Positions 38,926 to 46,834 of a DNA stretch of 64,000 nucleotides are shown piece by piece. Numbering within the stretch: the first letter of the stretch is position 1; each line of letters starts with the position of its first letter. The stretch covers positions 1 to 64,000 of the forward strand of contig LBYD01000002.1 of assembly GCA_000995965.1 (NCBI GenBank), written 5' to 3'. The position numbers were made by a program, and so were the translations under genes. This stretch comes from Candidatus Moranbacteria bacterium GW2011_GWC2_40_12 (GTDB lineage Bacteria; Patescibacteria; Paceibacteria; Moranbacterales; UBA11712). The notes beneath the pieces were generated by a model. That model was given only the letters and a program-made list of their open reading frames with translations. It had not been told where the DNA came from and did not search any database.

Positions 38926-39411
38926 TTATTTCAAATTTTTATACACGAGTACGACTTCATCGCACAAATATCGGCCTCTGGAATCCAATTTGTTTTTTCG
39001 GCAGCGCTTGCAATCCTGCCCGACTTTTTGGCTGAACATCTGTATTCCCGCGGGAAAAAATCCCGCCGGAGCAAAAATCTTGTCAGCTATTTCTTTGGTT
39101 GAAAGAACGAATATTTTTTTCGCGGTCTTCGTTTCTTTGAGCTGGCCAAGAACTTTTTCAAGAAGATTTTTTGCCAGCCCTTTTTTTTGGTGCGGACTAT
39201 CCACAATGAGAGATATGATCTCTCTATCATTATCCCAAATTTTGAAACCGCAACAGCCGATCACTTTAGCTTTTTTGTTTTCCGCGACAAAAAAATTTCC
39301 CGCTAAACGGAAAATTTCTTCCGGACTGCGGGAAAGTGTCGTTGGGAACTTTTTGGTCAGTTTGCTTATGCCGGCGCTGTCCCCTTTCACCGCCTTTCTT
39401 ATCTTGATCAT
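38926..39411 (-). CDS. GNAT acetyltransferase with C-terminal Cys motif
   Basis: A 161-residue GNAT protein. The acetyl-CoA site is SLIVDSPHQKKGLAKNLLEKVL (Q/R-x-x-G-x-A type), with a V/I-IGCCGFKIWD strand before it. The end carries CKRCRKN...YLCDEVVLVY, a three-Cys motif typical of argA-like short N-acetyltransferases. Substrate unknown. The end of the argG-adjacent pathway is not near, so a link to arginine is only a thought. Confidence 0.8.
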   Translation of the reverse strand: MIKIRKAVKGDSAGISKLTKKFPTTLSRSPEEIFRLAGNFFVAENKKAKVIGCCGFKIWDNDREIISLIVDSPHQKKGLAKNLLEKVLGQLKETKTAKKIFVLSTKEIADKIFAPAGFFPAGIQMFSQKVGQDCKRCRKNKLDSRGRYLCDEVVLVYKNLK

Positions 39412-39532
39412 AAATTATCAGAAATAAATCCGAATAAATAAAAACTTGAATACCTGTATTTTAAAGATATAGCAGTCACGAACATTTTGCGGGCGGCACC
39501 CTTTTTTCTCCAGGAATTTTTTACATATCTTC

Positions 39533-40132
39533 TTAGCGCAGTTTGAGCATTCGCGAAAGCTGCTCGGGAGTATAGTAGCAGTGCGGATTGGGCCATTCGT
39601 CCGGATCGGGACAGCATTCCATATCCATATGCGGCTTGTCGTTTTTTTTGCTTTCGTGCGGCTTGTCGTTTTTCTTTTCGCAAACCCTTTTTCCATCCAC
39701 TCTCTTGGTAGAGGCTTGGGGCACCGGCGCGGCTCGAAGCCGCGCCGCCTCCGCGGCGCGCGCCCTTGAAATTTTTTTCGCCCTCGCTGTTCTGATCGCC
39801 AAGCTTTTCACTGAATCAGCCGCGCCTGACATTGTATTAGAAACTTTCATTTCTTCTGCGAAATAATTATTTTTTGAAACTTCAGCATCTTCGCTTTTCT
39901 GACTTTCTGCCGCAAGAACTTTTTCAGCGATTATTCCATCAGACTTGCTGCCCGGCGCACTCTGCTTCGCGCCTAGCCTATAATCAAACAAGATTTTCCC
40001 GCTAGAAAAAAAAGAGATTCCAAAAGCTGCGGCACAAAGCAAAACCAGCAGCATCGTTTCGGCGCTTTCCGGATCGAATTCAACTTTTTGGAACAAATCC
40101 AGCCTTATTTTTCCCAATTTTTTCAGTTGCAT
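39533..40132 (-). CDS. Membrane-anchored protein with CCPDPDEWPNP tail (member 2)
   Basis: A 199-residue protein with one hydrophobic helix (about 26-46, TMLLVLLCAAAFGISFFSSGK), an Ala/Lys/Ser-rich low-complexity middle and a Cys-rich tail. The tail has C-x2-KNDKP-x2-S, a KKNDKP repeat, HMD-x2-CC and PDPDEWPNPHCYY, followed by 14 more residues. It lacks the PsbP-like domain of members 1 and 3, so the tail is carried by otherwise different proteins. Confidence 0.65.
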   Translation of the reverse strand: MQLKKLGKIRLDLFQKVEFDPESAETMLLVLLCAAAFGISFFSSGKILFDYRLGAKQSAPGSKSDGIIAEKVLAAESQKSEDAEVSKNNYFAEEMKVSNTMSGAADSVKSLAIRTARAKKISRARAAEAARLRAAPVPQASTKRVDGKRVCEKKNDKPHESKKNDKPHMDMECCPDPDEWPNPHCYYTPEQLSRMLKLR

Positions 40133-40276
40133 ATTTTCGGCGATTTTGGATAAATTATATCAAAAAAACAGTCACTTGTGCAAAACATTCTCTTTTTAAA
40201 ATATTTTCACTACAATAGAAAATTCGCTACAATATATAGCAGCGAATAAAAAATTGGAGAAATATCCTGTTGAATT

Positions 40277-42502
40277 TTATTTCCTATAAATCCGCAAACT
40301 GTTCGCCACGACTGAAACGGAACTCGCCGCCATAGCGAGGGCAGCAATGATGGGATTCAGAAACCCGGCCATCGCCAGCGGAATGGCAAGAATATTATAG
40401 CCGAAAGCCCAAAAAAGATTCTGCCGAATTGTTTTGAAAGTCAGCTTTGACAAATTTATCGCTTCAACCACCTTATTCAAATTATTTTGCACTAAAATAA
40501 TCTGCCCGGCTTCTTTGGCAATGTCTTGGGCCGAACCCATCGCGATTCCGAGATCAGCTTGGACAAGACTTGGCGCGTCATTGATTCCATCCCCCACAAA
40601 AACAACTTTTTCACCTTTTTCTTGAAGCCGCTTTATTTCAATCGCTTTTTCTGAAGGCAGGACTTCGGCCAAAATATTTTTGATTCCAAGTTCCTGCGCG
40701 ATATATTTGGCCGTTTTTTGGTTGTCCCCTGTGATCATCGCAATTTTGAGCCCTAATCCAATCAATTTGTTGATCACTTCTTTGGCCTCGTTCCGCAATT
40801 CGTCAGAAACGACAATTGCCCCAATTATCTTTTCTCCATGGGCGACGAAAAGCGTTGTCCCGACAATATTCTCGTCTCCGGCCGTCATTTTCTTCGTCCA
40901 CTGTAAATCCAAATTATTTTCCTGGAGAAATTTTGTATTTCCCAAAAATAATTTTGTATTGTGTTCACGGCACTTACCTCTTATTCCCCGTCCCCTTTCT
41001 TCTTTAAAATCAATAACCTCGGCGAGTTCAATCTTTTTTTCCTTTGTATATTCATTAATCGCTCTTGAAAGAGGATGCTCCGAGTTTTTTGCAAGACTCG
41101 CGGCAATTTTCAGGATTTTTTCTTCTGAAAAATCATGCGCAGGATTGGCAACAATTTTTTCAACCTCCGGCTTTCCCTTTGTCAGGGTGCCTGTTTTGTC
41201 AAAAACAACCGTTGAAATATCTTTCACCCGCTCAAAACTTTCCCCGTTTTTGAAAAGAATTCCGCTCCGCGCGCCACGTCCCGTCCCAACCATGATCGCC
41301 GCCGGCGTCGCAAGCCCCAGCGCGCAGGGACAGGCAATCACAAGCACTGCCACAGCATTGATAATCGCCTCGGTAGAATCACCAACGGCGAGGAGCCAGG
41401 CTATAAACGTCAATACTGCCAGAATTATGACAACAGGCACGAAAAAACCCGATATCTTGTCCGCTAATTTCTGAATGGGCGCTTTTGAGCCTTGGGCCTC
41501 CTCGACGGTTTTTATAATTTGCGCGAGAACCGTGTTTTCTCCAATTTGCGTGACTTTTATTTTGAGAATGCCGTCCTGATTGAGCGTTGCCCCAAAGACC
41601 GAGGAATATTTTTTCTTCTCAATCGGTAGCGCTTCTCCCGTCAGCATTGATTCATCAACTTCCGATTCCCCCTCAACAACAACACCGTCCAAAGGAATCT
41701 TTTCTCCGGGGCGGACCGCGATCGTGTCACCGACTTTTATCTCAAAAATATTAACTTCTTTTTCTTTGCCATCGAATAAAAGCCGCGCTTTTTTCACTCC
41801 CAGCTCCAAAAGTTTTCGCATCGCTTCTCCCGCTTGTCCGGTACTCTTCGCCTCGAAATATTTTCCAAGCAAAATGAAGGTGATTATGAGTGCGGCCGAC
41901 TCAAGATAACCTTCTCTCCCGTTGAAAATGGCCCATAAACTGAAAAAATAGGCTGCGAGGGTTCCGAGCGATATCAGGGTATCCATATTGGCCTGAAATT
42001 TTTTTACCTGTAAAAACGCCATCCGATGAAATCTCCGGCCAAACCAAAAAACAACAATCGTCGCCAGAACGAGATGCGACCACATCACAAGATCAACGCC
42101 AAGCATATTTTTTCCAGCCCGGATTTGGTAAGCCATTTCCAAAACAAGCGGCATACTAAAAATGGCCGACCAAAGAAATGCCTGCCAATTTTTTTTGATG
42201 TCCTCTCCGCCATGCTCATGACCAGCGTCTTCCCTGTCCATCATATGTTCATGCTCCATATTATGAGCTCCGTGTTTCAAAACATCTGGCTCATCCACCT
42301 TGTATCCATTCGCTATTATCACCTGTTTCACTGCTTCCTCGCTCAAAATATCCGGGTCGTATTCGACGTAGGCTTTTTTCACCGCGAAGTTCACCGACGC
42401 GTCCAAAATGCCTTTTGTTTTCAAAAGTTCTTTTTCGTTGTTTATGGCGCAAGAAACGCAGGACATGCCCGATATTCCAATTGTTATTTTTTTAGTATTC
42501 AT
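40277..42502 (-). CDS. copA: Copper-translocating P1B-type ATPase
   Basis: A 741-residue heavy-metal ATPase. An N-terminal HMA domain with GMSCVSCAI (CxxC), a His-rich linker (about 80-105, repeated H and HEH), then the actuator TGEALP, the metal-site helix CPCALGLATP, the phosphorylation site DKTGTLT, SEHPLSRAI and MITGDN / VGDGINDAP. It exports Cu+ across the membrane. It ends the minus-strand series; a small gene (42567) and the TauE-cupredoxin gene (42806) lie upstream, consistent with a copper module. Confidence 0.95.
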   Translation of the reverse strand: MNTKKITIGISGMSCVSCAINNEKELLKTKGILDASVNFAVKKAYVEYDPDILSEEAVKQVIIANGYKVDEPDVLKHGAHNMEHEHMMDREDAGHEHGGEDIKKNWQAFLWSAIFSMPLVLEMAYQIRAGKNMLGVDLVMWSHLVLATIVVFWFGRRFHRMAFLQVKKFQANMDTLISLGTLAAYFFSLWAIFNGREGYLESAALIITFILLGKYFEAKSTGQAGEAMRKLLELGVKKARLLFDGKEKEVNIFEIKVGDTIAVRPGEKIPLDGVVVEGESEVDESMLTGEALPIEKKKYSSVFGATLNQDGILKIKVTQIGENTVLAQIIKTVEEAQGSKAPIQKLADKISGFFVPVVIILAVLTFIAWLLAVGDSTEAIINAVAVLVIACPCALGLATPAAIMVGTGRGARSGILFKNGESFERVKDISTVVFDKTGTLTKGKPEVEKIVANPAHDFSEEKILKIAASLAKNSEHPLSRAINEYTKEKKIELAEVIDFKEERGRGIRGKCREHNTKLFLGNTKFLQENNLDLQWTKKMTAGDENIVGTTLFVAHGEKIIGAIVVSDELRNEAKEVINKLIGLGLKIAMITGDNQKTAKYIAQELGIKNILAEVLPSEKAIEIKRLQEKGEKVVFVGDGINDAPSLVQADLGIAMGSAQDIAKEAGQIILVQNNLNKVVEAINLSKLTFKTIRQNLFWAFGYNILAIPLAMAGFLNPIIAALAMAASSVSVVANSLRIYRK

Positions 42503-42566
42503 AAGAATATGATTTGACTATGATATTTATAATACATTACTATTATTATAAGGAGGACAACAAGGG

Positions 42567-42737
42567 ATGGTTAAAGAAAAAACCACAAAGATCGAGCCAG
42601 GAAGAGATCCTTTTTCCAGCTATAATTTATACTTGGTAGAGCTGGAAATTATTGAATTGTTCCAGCCCCTGGCATTGGACTTAAATTTCCTATTTGCGCA
42701 TCCTGCCAAGGCCAGAACGGACTCTCTTTCTGACTAA
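42567..42737 (+). CDS. Small SD-led hypothetical gene
   Basis: A 56-residue frame with AAGGAGG at 42550-42557 and ATG at 42567. The product (MVKEKTTKIEPGRDPFSSYN, LYLVELEIIELFQPLAL, then FLFAHPAKARTDSL) is not recognised. It stands between copA and the TauE-cupredoxin gene on the other strand and is followed by a hairpin at 42772-42788, so it is likely a true small gene. Confidence 0.5.
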   Translation: MVKEKTTKIEPGRDPFSSYNLYLVELEIIELFQPLALDLNFLFAHPAKARTDSLSD

Positions 42738-42771
42738 TGGCCGGACAACTTATCTTTTTTCCATCCTTAGC

Positions 42772-42788
42772 CCCGCTCATTGAGCGGG
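42772..42788 (+). terminator. Hairpin with T-rich tail
   Basis: CCCGCTCA-T-TGAGCGGG followed by TCATTTTC; ends the small gene at 42567. Confidence 0.6.
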
Positions 42789-42805
42789 TCATTTTCTAGA
42801 AAAAA

Positions 42806-43978
42806 CTATTCGACTATAAATTTCCCCCTCACCATTCCCATTCCGCAGCTGAAAGGTATTTCACGAGTGTCGGTTGGCATGAAACTGATTATATTCTCGC
42901 CGGAATTGATATTTTTCGCAATGTCGAGGCTGGGAATGATAATCTTATTCGTGCAGCCGCTTACTTGATCGCCCATTACAACCCAACTTACTGGAACATT
43001 TCCTTTGATTTTCAAAGCGCTTGGCTCAAAGCCGCGGTTGGTCACAGACATCCGGACAATTTGCTCATTTTGGATGAAAATCCTGTTTGAATTTTTCTTT
43101 GCCACGCTTTGCTCCCCATTCGTGGTGCCGCTGATTACATTCGTCCTCACACCCTTGAGCGCAAGGCCGGAGTTGAACATGAAAATCGCAAAAAGAATGA
43201 CCAATATTCCTGCCGCTTTGTTCACAAAACTTATTTTTTTGGAGTTCGCCCATGATGCCGTTGCGCCAAGCATGAGAAGCACGGGCATCGTCCCTATTGA
43301 AAAAATGGAAAGAATAAAAGCCCCGGTCCAAAAACTTCCCGAAGCGAGAGCAAAAATCTGCATGCTTTGCGTGAAACCGCAGGGAAGAAAAAAAGTGATC
43401 CCGCCGAGAAGATAGGGAGCGGCTTTATGCTCCGTGTCTTCGAGTCTGCCCCACCAGCGAAGCAAAAATTTCGGAGTTTTGATACCGAGCAAGGAAATCG
43501 AGGGTGCAATTCCCAAAATATTGAGCCCCAACCATCCCATTACGACTGCAATCAATATTGTGTAGATTGAAACAAAATTGCCGCTCAAATTTATTTTTCC
43601 GCCGATAGCGCCCAAGAGTCCGCCCAAAGCAAAAAATGTCAAAACTCTGCCAACGTGAAATTTTATATTTGGCAAGAATGCTCCCTTGAAAAAATTGTCT
43701 CCTGATCCCGCTTTATACTTTTCCGAAAAAGCAATAACCATTCCTCCTACCACTGCCAGACACGAAGAAAGCGAGGCGGCCACGCCGATCAAAAAAGAAA
43801 CCCCCAAAGTCAATTTTTGGTCTTGGGCGCCAATGCCGCTGACAAGGCCAGCCGACTGAACCGTGCGGAACAAAAAAACTGAAATCGCTACGACAATGCC
43901 GGCTTTTATCCAGTCTTCCGGTTTTGAATTCGATTTTTCCATAATGTTAACCAATGCGTATTCATACGCTTTCCTCAT
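42806..43978 (-). CDS. TauE/DsbD-like membrane protein with C-terminal cupredoxin
   Basis: A 390-residue protein. Residues about 25-280 have six to eight helices of the sulfite-exporter/DsbD_2 type: LIGVAASLSSCLAVVGGMVIAF and FFLPCGFTQSMQIFALASGSFWTGAFILSIFSIGTMPVLLMLG, with the paired SSCL and PCGF motifs of cytochrome-c-biogenesis-like proteins. The last 80 residues form a cupredoxin-type domain: GFEPSALKIKGNVPVSWVVMGDQVSGCTNKIIIPSL, IPFSCGMGMVRGKFIV, with Cys and Met as likely copper ligands. With copA this suggests copper delivery or export. The start may be 12 codons further in (MEKSNSK at 43942). Confidence 0.82.
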   Translation of the reverse strand: MRKAYEYALVNIMEKSNSKPEDWIKAGIVVAISVFLFRTVQSAGLVSGIGAQDQKLTLGVSFLIGVAASLSSCLAVVGGMVIAFSEKYKAGSGDNFFKGAFLPNIKFHVGRVLTFFALGGLLGAIGGKINLSGNFVSIYTILIAVVMGWLGLNILGIAPSISLLGIKTPKFLLRWWGRLEDTEHKAAPYLLGGITFFLPCGFTQSMQIFALASGSFWTGAFILSIFSIGTMPVLLMLGATASWANSKKISFVNKAAGILVILFAIFMFNSGLALKGVRTNVISGTTNGEQSVAKKNSNRIFIQNEQIVRMSVTNRGFEPSALKIKGNVPVSWVVMGDQVSGCTNKIIIPSLDIAKNINSGENIISFMPTDTREIPFSCGMGMVRGKFIVE

Positions 43979-43990
43979 CTATATTAATTC

Positions 43991-43999
43991 TGGTATAAT
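43991..43999 (+). promoter_or_regulatory. Extended -10 promoter for the DUF5684 gene
   Basis: TGGTATAAT, an extended -10 (TG, one base, TATAAT), 41 nt before the ATG at 44041, which has GGGAGGTGA at 44029-44037. The divergent TauE-cupredoxin start is at 43978. Confidence 0.55.
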
Positions 44000-44040
44000 A
44001 AAAAAGGTAAAAAACAAAAAGGGGCGAAGGGAGGTGACTT

Positions 44041-44463
44041 ATGGATCCAACATACAATTACCCATATTCAGGCGACGTGCCGGCAGCGGCGGCTGGTGGA
44101 GCTGCCCTTTTTGCGGGCGGAATGTTTTTGTTCATACTGTTCTTTGTTCTTGTTATTTATGTCCTGATGGCGATTTCCCTTATGAAAATTGCCAACCGGA
44201 CCAACACTCCCAACGCCTGGTTCGCCTGGATTCCGATCCTGAACCTCGTTTTGATGCTTCAGATCGCGGGGCGCCCGATGTGGTGGCTGGTTTTTTTCCT
44301 CGTCCCCATTATCAATATTGCCGGAATTGTTCTGCAGTTCGTGATCTGGGTGGATATTGCCAAAAAACTCGGAAAAACGGCAATTTGGGGAGTTCTCGCC
44401 GTTCTTATCCCGATTATTTTTATGCCTTATCTTGCTTTTTCCAAAAGCGACGGTGCGGTATGA
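44041..44463 (+). CDS. DUF5684 membrane protein
   Basis: A 140-residue protein with three hydrophobic segments. A helix at 20-48 (AALFAGGMFLFILFFVLVIYVLMAISLMKIA) is followed by NRTNTPNAWFAWIPILNLVLMLQIAGRPMWWLVFFLVPIINIAGIVLQFVIWVDIAKKLGK, the block typical of DUF5684 proteins common in CPR. Function is unknown. It ends at a clear terminator. Confidence 0.78.
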   Translation: MDPTYNYPYSGDVPAAAAGGAALFAGGMFLFILFFVLVIYVLMAISLMKIANRTNTPNAWFAWIPILNLVLMLQIAGRPMWWLVFFLVPIINIAGIVLQFVIWVDIAKKLGKTAIWGVLAVLIPIIFMPYLAFSKSDGAV

Positions 44464-44496
44464 CAGAAAAATAAAGTACCATAATAGCGTATTTAA

Positions 44497-44533
44497 TATA
44501 GTCCCGACACAACGTCGGGGCTATATTTTTTGT
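44497..44533 (+). terminator. Rho-independent terminator
   Basis: TATAGTCCCGAC-ACAA-CGTCGGGGCTATA then TTTTTT. Confidence 0.75.
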
Positions 44534-44555
44534 CTATTACTGCTATAATAGCGTC

Positions 44556-45668
44556 ATGGCTGCAAAGAAAAATTTCGCAATAATTTTCATTGTTCTTGCT
44601 TTGGCTGTTCTCGCTGGCCTGGGATATTTTCTTGTCTTTCCCAAAAACGCGCAAACTTTTGAAAATAAAACTCCCCTCGTCCGATCAGCCCCCGAACTCA
44701 ATTCTTTTCGGGGAGTATTGGCGGATGTCTTGAGGAATACGGAAGCAAAAGCCGGGGAAATCAGAGAAAAAATTGCCGAAGCAATCCCGAACCCCTTTGT
44801 AAGCGAAAAAAAAGAAGCTGCGGATGAGAACAAGTTTGTTTTTGCCGTTCTGGGCGACACGCAATATTTCACCGCCGGAAATTCGCGAGGAAATTTCCAA
44901 AAGACTGTTGCCCAAATAAACAAAATAAATCCCGACCTTGTGATTTCCGTCGGCGACCTCATTGGCAACTGCAAAGGGAAAAAAGAAGACGCGCAAGATT
45001 ATGCCGATTGGAAAAATGCGCTCGGAGCGCTCTTCACGAAAACCTACGCCGTGCAGGGAAACCACGACCGGGTGGAAAACGTCGACAAATGCGACCGGTT
45101 CTGGACAGATATTTTCAATTTTCCGATCGATGGACCAGATGGATTCGCCGAATTCGCCTATTCTCTCGACATCAAAAACTCCCATTTCGTTTTTTTGGAT
45201 ACTAACAAGCCCGACGCGCACGAAATAAATTCCATCCAGCGCAATTGGCTCGAACAAGACCTCGCCAAAAACAAGAAAGAAAATACTTTCGTAGTTTTTC
45301 ACGAGCCGGCTTATCCGGTGAGCGATAAAAAAGGAGAAGGTCTTGACGCCGATCCTTCGGAACGAAACAGCCTTTGGGAAATCATCGATAAATATAATGT
45401 GACTGGAGTTTTTAACGGACACGAACATATCGTCAGCCGCCGGAAAATTGATTCCAAAGTTTCCTCCGTGGCCAAAAACAGCGTCTACCAATTCGTTTTC
45501 GGAAACACCGATTCTTTCGATCACGACCTTCCCTCCGCCGGCGTCGCAGAATACGCGAACCAGGGCCAGGGACGTTTTGGCCTCGTAAAAGTGAACGGCA
45601 AAGAAACAACCGTCGAAACGCACGGCCCGGACGGAACCTTGCTCAACACGTTTACATTCTCAAAATAG
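44556..45668 (+). CDS. Membrane-anchored calcineurin-like metallophosphoesterase
   Basis: A 370-residue protein with an N-terminal anchor (8-27, AIIFIVLALAVLAGLGYFLV) and an external metallophosphoesterase domain. Metal motifs in order: FAVLGDTQY, SVGDLIGNC, VQGNHDRVE, FHEPAY and FNGHEHIVSR. Homologues hydrolyse phosphate esters such as nucleotides outside the membrane. The natural substrate is not visible. Starts 22 nt after the previous terminator. Confidence 0.88.
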   Translation: MAAKKNFAIIFIVLALAVLAGLGYFLVFPKNAQTFENKTPLVRSAPELNSFRGVLADVLRNTEAKAGEIREKIAEAIPNPFVSEKKEAADENKFVFAVLGDTQYFTAGNSRGNFQKTVAQINKINPDLVISVGDLIGNCKGKKEDAQDYADWKNALGALFTKTYAVQGNHDRVENVDKCDRFWTDIFNFPIDGPDGFAEFAYSLDIKNSHFVFLDTNKPDAHEINSIQRNWLEQDLAKNKKENTFVVFHEPAYPVSDKKGEGLDADPSERNSLWEIIDKYNVTGVFNGHEHIVSRRKIDSKVSSVAKNSVYQFVFGNTDSFDHDLPSAGVAEYANQGQGRFGLVKVNGKETTVETHGPDGTLLNTFTFSK

Positions 45669-45685
45669 TCCTATAAAATACGGGC

Positions 45686-45910
45686 ATGATTGCTCAATTT
45701 GCCTATTCGATATACTTTGGATTGCCTGTAGTAGCCTATGCCGGCATAATTACCCTTCTTCTTTTGCTGACGACGGCCACGCTTGGCTATCTTTCGCTTT
45801 ACAGGAATATTCAAAATGGCTTCAAACTTCATTTTTTCTTCGCGCGAATAACCATAGCTTTCGCGCTTATTCACGCTATTCTGGCGATTTCGGCCTACTT
45901 AAAGTTCTGA
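45686..45910 (+). CDS. Small two-helix membrane protein
   Basis: A 74-residue protein with two helices (about 15-38 and 50-70, VVAYAGIITLLLLLTTATLGYLSL and FFFARITIAFALIHAILAISAY). It has a single His in the second helix, as in short cytochrome-b-like proteins, but no heme pair is visible. No family recognised. It lies 17 nt downstream of the phosphoesterase gene and is probably co-transcribed. Confidence 0.55.
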   Translation: MIAQFAYSIYFGLPVVAYAGIITLLLLLTTATLGYLSLYRNIQNGFKLHFFFARITIAFALIHAILAISAYLKF

Positions 45911-46024
45911 CCCCGCAGAACAAATCCTGAAATAAACGTTCATATTCTTTGTATTATTCTTTTAGAGGGAAGACTTTCTTGCTATTTCAAATAATTTTTT
46001 TATCATAATAATTAAGAAAAAAAT

Positions 46025-46510
46025 ATGGAGGAACAGGTGGAGAAAAACGAAACTCCCGGGGAGTCGTCCAGCAACACGAATTACTGGATCATTGTCATCG
46101 TCGCGCTGATTATGATTATTGGCATAATCTGGTATGCCGGCGCCAAGAAAAAAGTCGATCTTAATGAAGCGCCATCCTCGATACCCTCTCAAAATTCGCA
46201 GTCGACAAGCCAGTCAACGAGCGAAGTTCAAAAACAAACCGAAGCCGTTATTGAATACACTGATTCCGGCTTTTCGCCCCAGAGCGTAACCGTCAAGATT
46301 AGCGACACCGTGGCATTCACCAACAACAGTTCCGGCGAAATGTGGGTCGCTTCCGCTCCGCACCCGGTTCACACAGATTATCCGGAATTAGATGCCAAAA
46401 GGGCATACACCAAAGGTGAAACTTATTCCTTTACTTTCGAGAAAACAGGAACTTGGAAATTCCACAACCATCTCAACCCCACCAAGTTTGGTTCAGTAAC
46501 TGTTCAATAA
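46025..46510 (+). CDS. Membrane-anchored cupredoxin-domain protein
   Basis: A 161-residue protein with one helix at 24-42 (IIVIVALIMIIGIIWYAG), a Ser/Gln-rich linker and a cupredoxin fold: YTDSGFSPQSVTVKISDTVAFTNNSSGEMWVASAPHPVHTDYPEL, GTWKFHNHLNPTKFGSVTV. His residues at PHPVH and FHNH are candidate copper ligands. The Cys normally found in the copper loop is His here, so it may be a non-blue or storage type. It fits the copper theme of this region. Confidence 0.82.
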   Translation: MEEQVEKNETPGESSSNTNYWIIVIVALIMIIGIIWYAGAKKKVDLNEAPSSIPSQNSQSTSQSTSEVQKQTEAVIEYTDSGFSPQSVTVKISDTVAFTNNSSGEMWVASAPHPVHTDYPELDAKRAYTKGETYSFTFEKTGTWKFHNHLNPTKFGSVTVQ

Positions 46511-46522
46511 AAGAAAAAAAAT

Positions 46523-46753
46523 ATGCCAAAAGTCCCAAACACCCCCAAAAACACAGGCAGATGTTTTTGCCTGAAGTGCCCCACTTTTCTCCAGTCGGAT
46601 TGCCCGAAGGAGAAACAGGAAATATTATACTGCGCCAAGGGAAAATCTTCTTGCGATCTCGAGGAAAAAGGATGTCTTTGCGGCGCCTGCCCTGTGCATG
46701 AAGAGTATAACCTGGATGGCGGATATTTCTGCTTTCGCGGCGCGGCTGAATAG
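46523..46753 (+). CDS. Stand-alone Cys-rich DUF2769-like protein
   Basis: A 76-residue protein with ten Cys residues: CFCLKC, DCPKEKQEILYC, SSCD, CLCGACPVHEEY, CF. The spacing is the same as in the first 65 residues of the FMN glutamate synthase at 46835 (CLCPNC, C..., LYCS, QCDVSAKSCLCPGCLVWSENN, YYCTRD). It is a likely metal- or iron-sulfur-binding module, here alone and encoded 12 nt after the cupredoxin gene. Confidence 0.75.
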   Translation: MPKVPNTPKNTGRCFCLKCPTFLQSDCPKEKQEILYCAKGKSSCDLEEKGCLCGACPVHEEYNLDGGYFCFRGAAE

Positions 46754-46775
46754 AAATAAAAAATATCCGAGAGAT

Positions 46776-46813
46776 AAAAATATATCAGTATACTAGTATA
46801 CTGATATATTTTT
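46776..46813. repeat. 38-bp perfect palindrome (AAAATATATCAGTA family, copy 2)
   Basis: Perfect arms AAAAATATATCAGTATACT / AGTATACTGATATATTTTT between the convergent genes ending at 46753 and 46835. It contains the same 14-bp arms as 29212-29247. It probably terminates transcription on both strands. Confidence 0.7.
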
Positions 46814-46834
46814 ATGGGAGTTTTATTTATTTTT

